Source: Candidatus Liberibacter africanus PTSAPSY
GTDB lineage: Bacteria; Pseudomonadota; Alphaproteobacteria; Rhizobiales; Rhizobiaceae
DNA length: 64,000 nt
Direction: 5' to 3'
NCBI RefSeq assembly: GCF_001021085.1
Contig: NZ_CP004021.1
Location: forward strand, 308,501-372,500
Positions 21,061-31,052 of the stretch are shown here, piece by piece. The notes under the pieces were generated by a model. It saw nothing but the letters and a program-made list of their open reading frames with translations, searched no databases and was not told the origin of the DNA. Every line of letters starts with the position of its first letter. The stretch's first letter is position 1. Both the position numbers and the translations under genes were made by a program.

Positions 21061-21324
21061 ATTTATATCTCTAGTAATTGTAAATATTTAAAATAAAAAA
21101 ATTAATTTATATTTGTTATAATAGTAGTAATTATATATATACATATATAATAATAATAGTAATTATGTTTACATTAAAATTATTAATATCATAAATTAAA
21201 AATTATAAAATATATACTACCATATAAAGGTAACTATACAATAAATAGTGCTCATATTTTACAATACAAATACGATTTAGTAAATAGTTTAATGTGTATA
21301 AATATGCAATAACAAGGATTTTCT
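21061..21324. promoter_or_regulatory. Divergent AT-rich promoter region of serralysin and its exporter
   Basis: This 264-base segment lies between the start codons of two divergent transcription units, so it must hold both promoters or a shared one. It is extremely AT-rich, with a TATATATATA-type tract around 21130-21150 and a repeated AATAATAGTAATTAT-like element on both sides. No specific sigma-factor box can be assigned with confidence. Confidence 0.6.
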
Positions 21325-23019
21325 ATGTACTATTTAAAATATTTATTTGATTTTATAAAAATATACTATAAATTTTTTTTTATAACTATATTCCCTAGTT
21401 TTTTTATAAATATTCTTTATTTAACAAATCCACTATACATGATGCATGTTTACGATAGCATTATCAGCATCCGAAGCAAAACCAATCTGGTTGCGTTAAG
21501 CACAATAGCAATTTTTCTTTATGCACTATTCTTTTGTTTTGACTTAATCCGCGCAAGATTACTCATAGAATCCTCCAATTCAATAGAACGTTTTTTTCAA
21601 CCATATATCATAACCGTTACCAAAAAATATGATGTAGATGATGCGCATTTTCTTTCCATCGCCTCTTCTATTGATAAACTCAAACAATTTATCAAATCAC
21701 CAGTTTTACCTGCTTTTCTTGACACCCTATTCAGCCCAATTTTTATTATATTAAGTTGTTGCATTCATCCAATATTAGGATCTTGGGCTCTCATAAGCGG
21801 GATATTAATCCTAACGATAACTTTTCTATTTCAAACAAAAAATGAAAAATTGGAACACCAATCTATCACAAGCAGACAAGATGAAATACATTTTGGAAAC
21901 GCAATACTGCATAATCCAGGGTATATGTATACGTCTTCTACACGTGATTTTATATTAAAATATTGGAATAAAAAACGCTCTATTTCGCAAGACAATCTAT
22001 TCCTTCTCGCAAAGAATCAATGTTTTGGAACATCTATCATAAAAACACTCCGCATGATTTTACAATCATCAATCCTAGGAATAGGCGCCTGGCTGGTTAT
22101 CGATAAAAATTTATCAGCAGGCTCTATTATAGCGACCTCTATTATTGCTACTCGAGCAATCGCGCCCTTAGAACAAATAATAAATGCAAAAAAATATCTA
22201 AAAATTGGAATAGAATCTTTCAAACATCTCATAAGTTTGAATGATCTTACTACTACTATTATCAATGAATCTAGCCCAAAAGATTCAATAAGCATGCAAC
22301 TACCAAACAATACTATCACCGCAAATAACATCACACTCCGTGACAAAAAAACATCTCAAATTATTTGCAAAAATTTATCCTTTATTATCCCAGAAGGGAA
22401 AAATTGCGTTATCTATGGGCCGCCCGGATGTGGGAAAAGCGATCTCTTACTTTCCATGATCGGTTTAATTACCCTAGGGAACGGAATTATCTCATTCGGC
22501 GACAAAAAAACATCCCGAAAATTCATTGAAAATTATTTTACACAAATTGGCTATCTTTCACAAAATTGCACTTTATTCCCAATAAGTATTATAGAAAATA
22601 TCACTTTATCTCACTATCATGAGGAAAATTCATTATCCATTGCTCAAAAAGCAACCAAAATTATAGGATGTCACGAAGATATTTTATCCCTTGAGAAAGG
22701 ATATCTAACTACTTGTAGTGCTAATCAAATATCCTATAATCTTACACAAAAAATTTGTTTATCACGCATCATAGCGAATGATCCCGCGATTCTTTTGATG
22801 GATGAACCCCTTCATTACTTAGATAAAGTAGCAAAGAATATTTTTTATACACTACTTGAAAAGTTCAAAGAGAATAAAAAAACAATTGTTATGGTCTCAC
22901 ATGATCCAACAGTTATTAGCATGTCAGATTTTTTGCTAGTATTCCATCCTACACAAGGGTTTGTTTTTGGACCAACAAACAAAATCGCAAATTCACAATC
23001 CTGTCTCACCGTTAGATAA
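21325..23019 (+). CDS. prtD: Type I secretion ABC transporter (PrtD-like) with degenerate signature motif
   Basis: PrtD-type proteins form a homodimeric inner-membrane exporter that pushes unfolded RTX proteins through a HlyD/TolC channel. The N-terminal half contains the membrane helices (about 15-300). The ATPase half has Walker A GPPGCGKS (365-372), a Q-loop glutamine (YLSQNC), Walker B ILLMDEP and an H-loop VSHDP. The ABC signature LSGGQ is replaced by Ile469-Ser-Tyr-Asn-Leu473, aligned by the following QKICLSRIIAND, which matches the usual RQRIALARALYGD. No N-terminal C39-like domain is present, as expected for PrtD. It is followed 12 bases later by the fusion protein. Transport activity is uncertain. 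Confidence 0.88.
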   Translation: MYYLKYLFDFIKIYYKFFFITIFPSFFINILYLTNPLYMMHVYDSIISIRSKTNLVALSTIAIFLYALFFCFDLIRARLLIESSNSIERFFQPYIITVTKKYDVDDAHFLSIASSIDKLKQFIKSPVLPAFLDTLFSPIFIILSCCIHPILGSWALISGILILTITFLFQTKNEKLEHQSITSRQDEIHFGNAILHNPGYMYTSSTRDFILKYWNKKRSISQDNLFLLAKNQCFGTSIIKTLRMILQSSILGIGAWLVIDKNLSAGSIIATSIIATRAIAPLEQIINAKKYLKIGIESFKHLISLNDLTTTIINESSPKDSISMQLPNNTITANNITLRDKKTSQIICKNLSFIIPEGKNCVIYGPPGCGKSDLLLSMIGLITLGNGIISFGDKKTSRKFIENYFTQIGYLSQNCTLFPISIIENITLSHYHEENSLSIAQKATKIIGCHEDILSLEKGYLTTCSANQISYNLTQKICLSRIIANDPAILLMDEPLHYLDKVAKNIFYTLLEKFKENKKTIVMVSHDPTVISMSDFLLVFHPTQGFVFGPTNKIANSQSCLTVR

Positions 23020-23031
23020 AAAATTAAAATA

Positions 23032-24354
23032 ATGCATAATTTTATTTGGAAAAATTTTAAAAAAAATCAATTTACACTTCTCGAAAAAACTACTTTATTA
23101 TTCTCTATTGGAATTATTGGACTAATTACATGGTCTATTATAATGCCTATAGAAATACATGTTTCTGCTTCTGGAGAAATTTTAAATGACGATGATGTTG
23201 TTGAAGTAAAATCTCCCTTTTCTGGTATCATAAAAAAATTTTCAGCAAAAGATGGATCCCATATACTACAAGGAGCACCTATCCTAACATTCGAGGATAC
23301 TGAAACTACAGATCTCATTGATTTGAAAAAATCATTTATTGATGATTTACGATGCCGCATAGAGACAACAAAAACTGCATTGAGCTTTCTACACAATAAA
23401 TACGACAATATTGAAAAATCTTTTGCAACACAAGATAACAAACTACTAGACTTTTTAGAGGATTATCCTTCCACTTGTTCTCAATTTTTTAATTATAGAA
23501 TATCCAGCATATATAGATCATTAAAGCTGAAATTAACACGTATAAAAAACATTTATTTGAATTATCTTGATCTCAAAAATAAAGCTCCTCTATTACATGC
23601 GCTCTTATCATCTCATCATAAAGATTTAACAATGATGCAAGAGCTTCTTAAACATAATGTGATTAGCAAAAACGATTTCAATCAACAAGAAAGAATCGTT
23701 TATAAAAGCCAACTTGAATTCCAAGACAATACAAATGAACAGAAGAATATATTGCGTCATATCAATGAATTACATGATGAAGCAAATGTAGAGTTTGCTA
23801 ATTATCTCACAGAAATATCACGTGACTTAGAACAAAATCAACGTACTTTCACAGATGAAATGTCAAAACTCACTATCCTTGAAAAAAAAATAAGCCAACA
23901 AACAATTGTATCTCCAATTACTGGAACGGTTGTATATAATCAAAGTTTTTCTTCCAGTAACTACGCACAACAATCACAACTCTTAATGAAGATAGTTCCC
24001 CATAGTAAACTTACCTACATCAGAGCAAAAGTCACTCCTCAACAAATGCAACATGTTAAACACGGTCATACCGCCATAATACGTTTTCCACATTATGATG
24101 ATATTCAGGAAAAACAATTTAAGGCAATTATAGAAAAAATAAATCCCATCATCTCACAAAAAAACAGTGATCTACAAATACAAAACTATTATGAAGTCAT
24201 TTTAAAAATTATCGACCCTACTTACTTCAATAGTAAAATAGAACTACGCAATGGATTCCCTGCTGAAGTTCTATTTACAGCAGAGCGTACTACTCTTGCA
24301 CAAGAAATAATCCGCCCAATCACGAATAACTTGCCCAAAATATTTGAAAGGTGA
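23032..24354 (+). CDS. prtE: HlyD-family membrane fusion protein of type I secretion
   Basis: This is the periplasmic adaptor that joins the ABC exporter to an outer-membrane TolC channel. One membrane helix (about residues 18-38) is followed by a beta-barrel/lipoyl half-motif (SASGEILNDDDVVEVKSPFSGIIKK), a long coiled-coil region (about 85-285) and the returning lipoyl half and barrel (QQTIVSPITGTVVYNQSFSS). The C-terminus ends in the usual RPITNNL-type sequence. The 440-residue length is normal. Co-transcription with the ABC gene is very likely (12-base gap). No TolC gene lies in this window. Confidence 0.9.
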   Translation: MHNFIWKNFKKNQFTLLEKTTLLFSIGIIGLITWSIIMPIEIHVSASGEILNDDDVVEVKSPFSGIIKKFSAKDGSHILQGAPILTFEDTETTDLIDLKKSFIDDLRCRIETTKTALSFLHNKYDNIEKSFATQDNKLLDFLEDYPSTCSQFFNYRISSIYRSLKLKLTRIKNIYLNYLDLKNKAPLLHALLSSHHKDLTMMQELLKHNVISKNDFNQQERIVYKSQLEFQDNTNEQKNILRHINELHDEANVEFANYLTEISRDLEQNQRTFTDEMSKLTILEKKISQQTIVSPITGTVVYNQSFSSSNYAQQSQLLMKIVPHSKLTYIRAKVTPQQMQHVKHGHTAIIRFPHYDDIQEKQFKAIIEKINPIISQKNSDLQIQNYYEVILKIIDPTYFNSKIELRNGFPAEVLFTAERTTLAQEIIRPITNNLPKIFER

Positions 24355-24626
24355 TCAAATTGAATAAAAAATTACCATTTTTTATTCTCAAGATAACACA
24401 ACATAGATCGAACACTATTCTCAAAAATAATAATTTGTTAGAAAAATAAGGATTTAATTTACTCTAAACTATACGTATAAGCCATAAAAATTATAAAAAA
24501 TGTTATTCAAGCTATAATATCCGTTATTAATAAGAAATTTTTATAGATTTTATAGATCAATATGTGTAAAAATTATTTTCCAGAATGTTTATAAACTTTA
24601 GTGCTATACAAATTTGAGAGAACACT

Positions 24627-25907
24627 ATGAAGGAATCGATCCAACTTCATGGAGGTAATCGGCCTCCTCTATACAAGATTCTATATATTCAAGTAATTAT
24701 TGCGATTTCTGCTGGCATAGCTCTTGGACATTTTGCGCCTCAAATAGGCGCGCAAATGCAGCCACTTAGCGATATTTTTATAAAAATCACACGAATGCTA
24801 ATAACACCAGTGATATTCCTTACCGTTTCTACAGGAATAGCACGCATGAAAGATATGAAAGTAATTGGACGGATATTTTGGAAATCCATGCTCCTCTTTT
24901 TTATATTCTCAATGTTAGCATTAATCATCGGCTTAATCGTTGGGAATATAGCTAAACCTGGCGTCGGAATGAATGTTGACTTAAATTCGATAAGTACCGC
25001 CAGTATCGCTCATATACAACAAGCTGAAAAAAAGCATTTTATTAGTTTTATAAAGGAGATAATCCCCGAAACAGCTGTGAGCGCATTGACGTCTGGAAAT
25101 ATATTACAAACGTTGACCGTTGCCTTGCTCTTTGGAATTGCTCTATCACTTGTTGGTGAAAAGTCAAATACTGTTAAGAAATTTCTTGAAGAGATTAATT
25201 TTCCTGTCTTTAAGATGGTATCTATTGTTATGAAAATTGCGCCTTTAGGAGCATTTGGCGCCATGTCCTTTACTATAGGAAAGTATGGTCTCTCTTCAGT
25301 ATATAACCTTATTTTTCTAGTATCATGCTTATATTTCACATCTGCTTTTTTTATTTTAGTAGTCTTAGGATTGTTGGCACGATTTTGCAATTTTTCCGTG
25401 ATCAAATTAATAATGTTTTTAAAAGAAGAAATTCTTTTAGTTTTAAGCACATCTTCTTCAGAATCCGCCCTTCCAGGATTAATGAAAAAAATGGAAGATG
25501 CTGGTTGCCATCGTTCAATCGTAAGTATGGTTGTTCCTACAGGATATTCTTTTAATCTCGATGGCAGCAATATTTACTTAACATTAGCAATACTATTCAT
25601 TGCACAGGCAACTAATGTTCCTATAAGCATACAAGATCAGTTGGGTATTCTCTTAATAGCAATGCTATCATCAAAAGGAGCAGCAGGAGTAACAGGATCT
25701 GCTTTTATAACTCTAGCCGCCACGATAACTTTAGTTCCATCCTTACCAATTACTGGAATAACATTGATATTAGGCGTTGACAGATTCATGTCAGAATGCC
25801 GATCGGTAACAAATTTTATCGGCAATGCAGTAATGACAGTTGTTATTAGCCGCTGGGAAAATAAATTAGACTTAAATTTATTCCGAAAATATCTAGGGAA
25901 TAAATGA
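24627..25907 (+). CDS. dctA: C4-dicarboxylate/cation symporter (DAACS family)
   Basis: DctA imports succinate, fumarate and malate with cations. The protein has the DAACS features: the N-terminal YKILYIQVIIAISAGIALGH segment, the serine-rich re-entrant loop LSTSSSESALPGL, the GYSFNLDGSNIYLT motif, SKGAAGVTGSAF and the last helix DRFMSECRSVTNFIGNAV. The overall match is to DctA rather than glutamate symporters, for example QMQPLSDIFIKITRMLITPVIF. The 426 residues are typical. It stands alone between two long non-coding stretches; no dctBD regulators are nearby. Dicarboxylate import fits a host-dependent lifestyle. Confidence 0.9.
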   Translation: MKESIQLHGGNRPPLYKILYIQVIIAISAGIALGHFAPQIGAQMQPLSDIFIKITRMLITPVIFLTVSTGIARMKDMKVIGRIFWKSMLLFFIFSMLALIIGLIVGNIAKPGVGMNVDLNSISTASIAHIQQAEKKHFISFIKEIIPETAVSALTSGNILQTLTVALLFGIALSLVGEKSNTVKKFLEEINFPVFKMVSIVMKIAPLGAFGAMSFTIGKYGLSSVYNLIFLVSCLYFTSAFFILVVLGLLARFCNFSVIKLIMFLKEEILLVLSTSSSESALPGLMKKMEDAGCHRSIVSMVVPTGYSFNLDGSNIYLTLAILFIAQATNVPISIQDQLGILLIAMLSSKGAAGVTGSAFITLAATITLVPSLPITGITLILGVDRFMSECRSVTNFIGNAVMTVVISRWENKLDLNLFRKYLGNK

Positions 25908-26505
25908 TTTTTATGCTTGATCCGATGGTCTTCGATGATTAATAGGGTTACTTTAATCTAAAATTAATCTAATCCATATGCATGAGAGTTTTATATAACA
26001 AATTTTATATTCAATGGATAATGTTATATAGATCCATAAAATAACAATTAAATATTATGATATATGTGCCGGTATATTCTTCCATTAGATCACAATACAC
26101 TATCAAAAATACAACATATAAAATACAGTGTTTTGTAATCCAACGGAATAAATTTACTTGATGAATTAAATACGAAATTATATCTAATCAACGTATATTA
26201 CTAAATATTTATCAATATATCAATTAACTCTAACAAATTATACGGTATCCATAAATTGTATTCCATATATTCTTATAAAATATAAAATGAGTATTCCCTC
26301 TAAGATAAATCTATAATATCCTATAAATTATAGAGACCCTCTTCCATTCCGAACAATAAAAAAATTGAAGATGTTTCAAGAAAAAGGAATAATCTTTTAC
26401 AACTAATATTTATCTAATACTTATGTATTTAAACTCATCAAAATTTTTATAATCTAATCATAGCAAATATATTATCATCTATCTCTTATATTAAAAAATA
26501 ATATT
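25908..26505 (+). other. 598-bp gene-free region after dctA
   Basis: No coding region, tRNA or clear remnant was found. A 7-bp inverted repeat with a 9-base loop lies at 26311-26333 (CTATAAT/ATTATAG). The sequence is strongly AT-rich with stop codons in all frames. Confidence 0.5.
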
Positions 26506-27894
26506 TTATTTTGTAATCTTAATTACTCGTTTGAAAATAGCATTTAATATTTTATCACGAAAAATTTTATTGAGTGCCTCAGAATCATCAGGTTTAAAAA
26601 AATATCCTGGAGTTGCACATGAACTCAATAATGCAAAAGATTTTTCTCTTTCCTGTAAGCTAACTGAAAAAGCCAGTGTTATTATTATTACACCACGTTT
26701 TTTAATTTCATTACAACGTTGTATTATTGGTGCATGATTCCCCAACATATCAGCTCCATCTGTCAAAAATATTAAATACCTGTCCAAATTGTTACCTTGC
26801 AGAGAGTTCATTTGTTTGTCTGCCTCAAGAATTGCCTTATAAATATCGGTGGAACTACCTTTATCCGACATGTCATTGTGTCTTACAGCACTTTTAACAT
26901 GCTCCATACTCGATTGAAAACCTGTATTAATATCAATCTTATCCGAAAAAAAAATTGCTGACATCCAGACTCTATCTCTAAAATTCTTCATTTTACGGAT
27001 AGCACTCATCAATACCGCCATAGCATCACGAACAACATATTTTTTAATAATAAAGTAATCTTGTATATCGAAAAGTGCCTTTTTTTCAGCATAAGATGGA
27101 TACAATTCTGGGGGATAAAAAAAATTGTATAAATACTGATTACACGAAAGGGCATGTTTATATATCTCTCCATTTATACTATCTACAACATTTCTACTAT
27201 CTACAACAGCAATTCTCGAGTTATAGTCTTTAGGAGAAGGAAGTATGTTTGAATGTAACCTTTTAGAAAGACAATTCATATGATAGAATCCACCTATTTC
27301 ATCATACTTCAAGTAATTATGATCCATAGAGCCAGATGAATCTATGACCCATTGGATGTATATATCATTTTCCATTACGCTTTCGTCTTGCAAGTTGACT
27401 TCCCCTTTAGAAATAGCATGCACTGGGTATGATTTTATATTCATCATCCCTAGAATAAAAATCAATGGATTTGGCTTTAAATCATAACTCGAAGCAAGAG
27501 AAATCGTATTAACAGAGTTATTACCATTAAGTGTCACCGACATTTTCCTGTTATTGATAAGTTGTTCACAATCTGCTTCTGCAAAAATATTTTTGATATT
27601 TTCTTTAAAATTAGCTAACAAATTTTCTTTTAATTTGTACTCTGATAATTTAAAACCATGTTTATCACGGGCCTTACTTACAGAATTTGCTAAAACCACT
27701 GAAGTAGACAAAATAGATGCTTCAATAACTTGTGTTAAAGAACTGCGATAATGCATCCAACGAGCTATATCAATGAAAATGCCTCCCAATAATAATAATC
27801 CCGGCAACATCAATGCCAGCATTACAGCAAAAGCTCCTAAACAAGAATTTTTTAGTCTTTGAAAATGAAAATTAAACTTTTTGTAAAAAATCAT
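26506..27894 (-). CDS. TadG-like pilus-associated protein with von Willebrand A domain
   Basis: This 462-residue protein begins with a TadE/TadG-type membrane anchor: a basic N-terminus, then GAFAVMLALMLPGLLLLGGIFIDIARW (about residues 20-46, quoted in part as evidence of one helix). The rest is extracytoplasmic. A vWA domain starts near residue 180 with an intact MIDAS motif DSSGS (185-189), followed by the SSTDIYKAI threonine site and FLTDGAD. Tad-locus proteins of this kind contribute to Flp pilus assembly or adhesion. No other tad gene is in the window, so this is an isolated copy. It is flanked by long non-coding DNA on both sides. Confidence 0.82.
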   Translation of the reverse strand: MIFYKKFNFHFQRLKNSCLGAFAVMLALMLPGLLLLGGIFIDIARWMHYRSSLTQVIEASILSTSVVLANSVSKARDKHGFKLSEYKLKENLLANFKENIKNIFAEADCEQLINNRKMSVTLNGNNSVNTISLASSYDLKPNPLIFILGMMNIKSYPVHAISKGEVNLQDESVMENDIYIQWVIDSSGSMDHNYLKYDEIGGFYHMNCLSKRLHSNILPSPKDYNSRIAVVDSRNVVDSINGEIYKHALSCNQYLYNFFYPPELYPSYAEKKALFDIQDYFIIKKYVVRDAMAVLMSAIRKMKNFRDRVWMSAIFFSDKIDINTGFQSSMEHVKSAVRHNDMSDKGSSTDIYKAILEADKQMNSLQGNNLDRYLIFLTDGADMLGNHAPIIQRCNEIKKRGVIIITLAFSVSLQEREKSFALLSSCATPGYFFKPDDSEALNKIFRDKILNAIFKRVIKITK

Positions 27895-28335
27895 ACATTA
27901 TCCCACAATATATTTTTTGAACTATATAATTTATAAAAAATATTTTCTGGACTATAATCTATGTGACATAAATATGATAGAGGGGGATTAAACTTATGAT
28001 GAATAAATAAAAAACAACATTGTGAAATTATAAATATAAATCAAGCAATATAGCTGATTGCCCCTAATAATGGGTAATTTTTAAATATCGATAAAAAAAT
28101 AACAACAAACTGTAAAAATCCATTTTAATAACTGAAGCAAGACCATGGATATGATTTTATAGTGCATTTTTCTCCTTGCCCCATAATTTAACAGAAAATA
28201 TTTTCTGTTAAATTATAGATGCAAAAAAGAATCTATCTCTTATATTGCGATCGAATGAATGAAAAATATTGTGAACAAGTGTCATATATGAAAATTTGAA
28301 ATATTTTACTCGTATACAAGGAATAAAAAGAAAAA
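27895..28335 (+). other. 441-bp intergenic region with a perfect palindrome
   Basis: No gene is seen. The main feature is the 34-bp palindrome at 28183-28216, listed separately. Confidence 0.5.
28183..28216. repeat. Perfect 34-bp AT-rich palindrome
   Basis: The left arm ATAATTTAACAGAAAAT (28183-28199) is followed immediately by its exact reverse complement ATTTTCTGTTAAATTAT (28200-28216). There is no spacer. It lies about 120 bases after the ndk stop codon and about 290 bases before the start of the tadG-like gene. No T-run follows on either strand, so it is not a standard intrinsic terminator. Confidence 0.95.
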
Positions 28336-28758
28336 TTATCTCACAATTTCATTTTTAGCAAACCAATAAGATATTTCTTCTAAAGCAGTTTGCAACGAAT
28401 CCGAACCATGTATAGAATTTTCACCTATTGAAATACCATATTTATTACGAATAGTACCTTTCAATGCTTTTTTAGGATCAGTATCTCCCATAACCTCACG
28501 GTTTTTGAAAACAGCTTTTTCCCCCTCAAGAACTTGCAAAAAAACCGGCCCCGAAGCCATTGTTTGCACTAATTCAGGAAAAAAATTGCGATCTTTGTGA
28601 ACCATATAAAAACATTCCGCTTGTTTTTCACTCATCCAAGTAAATTTAGCTGCTACTATACGTAACCCAATATCTTCTAAATCTCTAATAATAGAGCCTA
28701 TCAAATTACGCTTTACAGCATCAGGTTTGATCATTGAAAAAGTTTTTTCTATAGCCAT
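28336..28758 (-). CDS. ndk: Nucleoside diphosphate kinase
   Basis: Ndk balances nucleoside triphosphate pools by passing phosphate through a catalytic histidine. The active-site motif is NSIHGSDS, with the histidine preserved, and the N-terminal [19 protein letters not shown] is diagnostic. The 140-residue length is standard. It is transcribed alone; holC lies 168 bases upstream in the same direction. Confidence 0.97.
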   Translation of the reverse strand: MAIEKTFSMIKPDAVKRNLIGSIIRDLEDIGLRIVAAKFTWMSEKQAECFYMVHKDRNFFPELVQTMASGPVFLQVLEGEKAVFKNREVMGDTDPKKALKGTIRNKYGISIGENSIHGSDSLQTALEEISYWFAKNEIVR

Positions 28759-28926
28759 ATCAATCCTATTTTAAATATACATATAAATATTCTACTGATC
28801 ACTAATTTTGATATTACACTAATTGCAAAATCTATTCCCAATATGGTGAAAATATCTTTAATATTGTGATAAATTTACTACATTAAAGCTTTTATATCCA
28901 TACATGATCTTCTTATAAGAGCTGAA

Positions 28927-29352
28927 TTACAAAGCATCCAGTGAATACCCTCTATTTTTAAGATTACGCCAATTTTCACGCCCCCATTCAAGGCTTTCTT
29001 GATCATCAGTATTTATAATAAAAACCAATTTCTTATAAAGGTCCACATCCCTCATTTGAAAAGACGCTCTATCAACAAAAAATCGTATAGAAGACGAATT
29101 AGCATTCAAAGAACTTATCGTCAACAAAACTGGTTGAAAAGATGAAAAAACCTCTTCATCCCCTACATCAACACCATGAGGGAGAAAACTATCCGCTTTC
29201 CACACCCATAAGTACTCATTGAATGCATCACGCATCCTTTCAGATCCAAATTGGATAGAAATTCGTTGACCATTTTCATATTCTCCTTGTAACAAAAATG
29301 ATAAATCATCCTGCCAATCATTTTTGAATCGATAGAAAAGAAACGCACTCAT
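28927..29352 (-). CDS. holC: DNA polymerase III chi subunit
   Basis: HolC links single-stranded-DNA-binding protein to the clamp-loader. The protein starts with SAFLFYRFKNDWQDDLSFLLQ, matching the usual 'fY-l....ae..l..LleK..' beginning of the family, and carries the F.P.G-like segment SFLPHGVD in the centre and a C-terminal W-x-x-x-x-x-G-Y block. The 141 residues are typical for alphaproteobacteria. Its start overlaps the pepA stop by four bases (ATGA), so translation is coupled. The pepA-holC pair is conserved in many Gram-negatives. Confidence 0.88.
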   Translation of the reverse strand: MSAFLFYRFKNDWQDDLSFLLQGEYENGQRISIQFGSERMRDAFNEYLWVWKADSFLPHGVDVGDEEVFSSFQPVLLTISSLNANSSSIRFFVDRASFQMRDVDLYKKLVFIINTDDQESLEWGRENWRNLKNRGYSLDAL

Positions 29353-30836
29353 TTCTCATAAAAAGATCTTACAAATTCGTCTAACAAACGTACTCCAAAT
29401 CCCGATGCCCAAGATGGATTAATTTCTTTAAAATGATTGCCTGTAGCTGTTCCAGCAATATCTATATGCGCCCACAAAGTATCATTCACAAACTTCTCCA
29501 AGAACTGAGCAGCCACAATAGAGCCAGCACCCCGACCACCAATATTTTTCATATCAGCAAACTTACTTTCGATAAGTTTATTGTATTCCTCACTCATAGG
29601 CATACGCCATAGGAGCTCTCCCGTAGACAATCCAGAAGAAAGTAACTGTTCAGATAACGTATCATTATTTGCAAATAATCCAGCATAAATATTCCCCAAA
29701 GAAACGACCATTGCACCAGTCAACGTCGCCAAATCAACCATCAAACAAGGATTATAATGGGTATGACAATACCACAGTGCATCCGCAAGAATCAGCCTTC
29801 CTTCTGCATCCGTATTAATTACCTCAATAGTTTGACCAGACATTGATCGTACTATATCACCAGGACGCTGTGCAGAAGCATCTGGCATATTCTCAACTAA
29901 AGCTAAAATACCAATGGCATTAACCTTTGCTTTGCGCCCTGCTAAAACGCATAACAATCCAGTAACAGCTGCAGCACCAGCCAAATCACCTTTCATGTCT
30001 TCCATACCATTAGAAGGCTTAATAGAAATTCCCCCACTATCAAAAACAACACCTTTTCCCACAAAAGCAAGAGGTTTTTGCCCTGAATCTCCACCTTTCC
30101 ACTTCATTACTACTAAATATGGAGGACGAGAAGATCCTTGAGATACAGCAAGAAGAGCTTGCATTCCCAAATTCTGCATAGAACTCTTATCAAGGATTTC
30201 TACTTCAACTCCAAGATCTTCAAGTTTTCTCACTTGTTCACAAAATTCATCCGTACCCAAAACATTTGCTGGTTCATTGACAATATTTCGAGCTAAATTA
30301 ACCCCTTTAACAACAGATTTAACATCTTCTATAACTTTACTAAATTGCTCAAATTCTTGTGTAACAATCGTAACTGAGATATCCCCCTCACTAGATAGCA
30401 TAGAAGAACCATCTGTCTTTTTTGTTTTATATCGATCAAAAGTATAACTTTTCAACATAAAACCAATAATAAAATCTCTGATTTCTGCTTTTGTTATAGA
30501 ATATTCAGGAATATCAACAAAGATTTCAATGTTTTTGTCTTCTTCTACATAAGATGCTGCATATCCACCTGCTTTTAACCAAGAACAAACTCCCTTTCTA
30601 GGATCACCAATACCAACAACAACTAAACGATCCCACACACAATCCACGGGAACTAAAATATTTAAATGTGATTTAGATTCACCTGTAAATTTTTTTATAG
30701 ATGCCGCACGCATTATAGAACTAGAAGAACCGATAAAAGAAAGACCTGAGATCTCGGAAAAACTTGTTTTCAAAAGAATCGCCAGCCCACCTTTTTTAAT
30801 AGAAGGACTCTTTGCAAATGAAAAATTCATATCCAT
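29349..30836 (-). CDS. pepA: Leucyl aminopeptidase (M17)
   Basis: This hexameric cytoplasmic aminopeptidase trims N-terminal residues from peptides; in E. coli PepA also binds DNA in site-specific recombination. The metal-binding and catalytic motifs are present: KGVVFDSGGISIKPS, the NTDAEGRL signature and DLATLTGAMVVSLG. The 495 residues are normal. It is followed by holC with a four-base overlap and is divergent from lptF, with a 216-base shared promoter region. Confidence 0.95.
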   Translation of the reverse strand: MDMNFSFAKSPSIKKGGLAILLKTSFSEISGLSFIGSSSSIMRAASIKKFTGESKSHLNILVPVDCVWDRLVVVGIGDPRKGVCSWLKAGGYAASYVEEDKNIEIFVDIPEYSITKAEIRDFIIGFMLKSYTFDRYKTKKTDGSSMLSSEGDISVTIVTQEFEQFSKVIEDVKSVVKGVNLARNIVNEPANVLGTDEFCEQVRKLEDLGVEVEILDKSSMQNLGMQALLAVSQGSSRPPYLVVMKWKGGDSGQKPLAFVGKGVVFDSGGISIKPSNGMEDMKGDLAGAAAVTGLLCVLAGRKAKVNAIGILALVENMPDASAQRPGDIVRSMSGQTIEVINTDAEGRLILADALWYCHTHYNPCLMVDLATLTGAMVVSLGNIYAGLFANNDTLSEQLLSSGLSTGELLWRMPMSEEYNKLIESKFADMKNIGGRGAGSIVAAQFLEKFVNDTLWAHIDIAGTATGNHFKEINPSWASGFGVRLLDEFVRSFYEK

Positions 30837-31052
30837 AATTGTGTTCTTACCTTTTTATATGACTTTCTACTACCCTATGAACACTTCCATTAATAAAATA
30901 TAAAAATATAGATGACAACTACATTTATATGCGATAGAAGTGACACCTTACTATTTAGTATAATGTTCAGAAAAAATATGTAGTTTAAAAAATACAGTCT
31001 ATCTTTTTTATCATTCCCAGAAACCATCTTTCAAGATTATAAATCTTTATCC

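Noticed and set aside
21110..21170. Alternating TA tract as a possible replication origin element
   Set aside because: No DnaA boxes or origin-associated genes nearby; it is better explained as a divergent promoter region.
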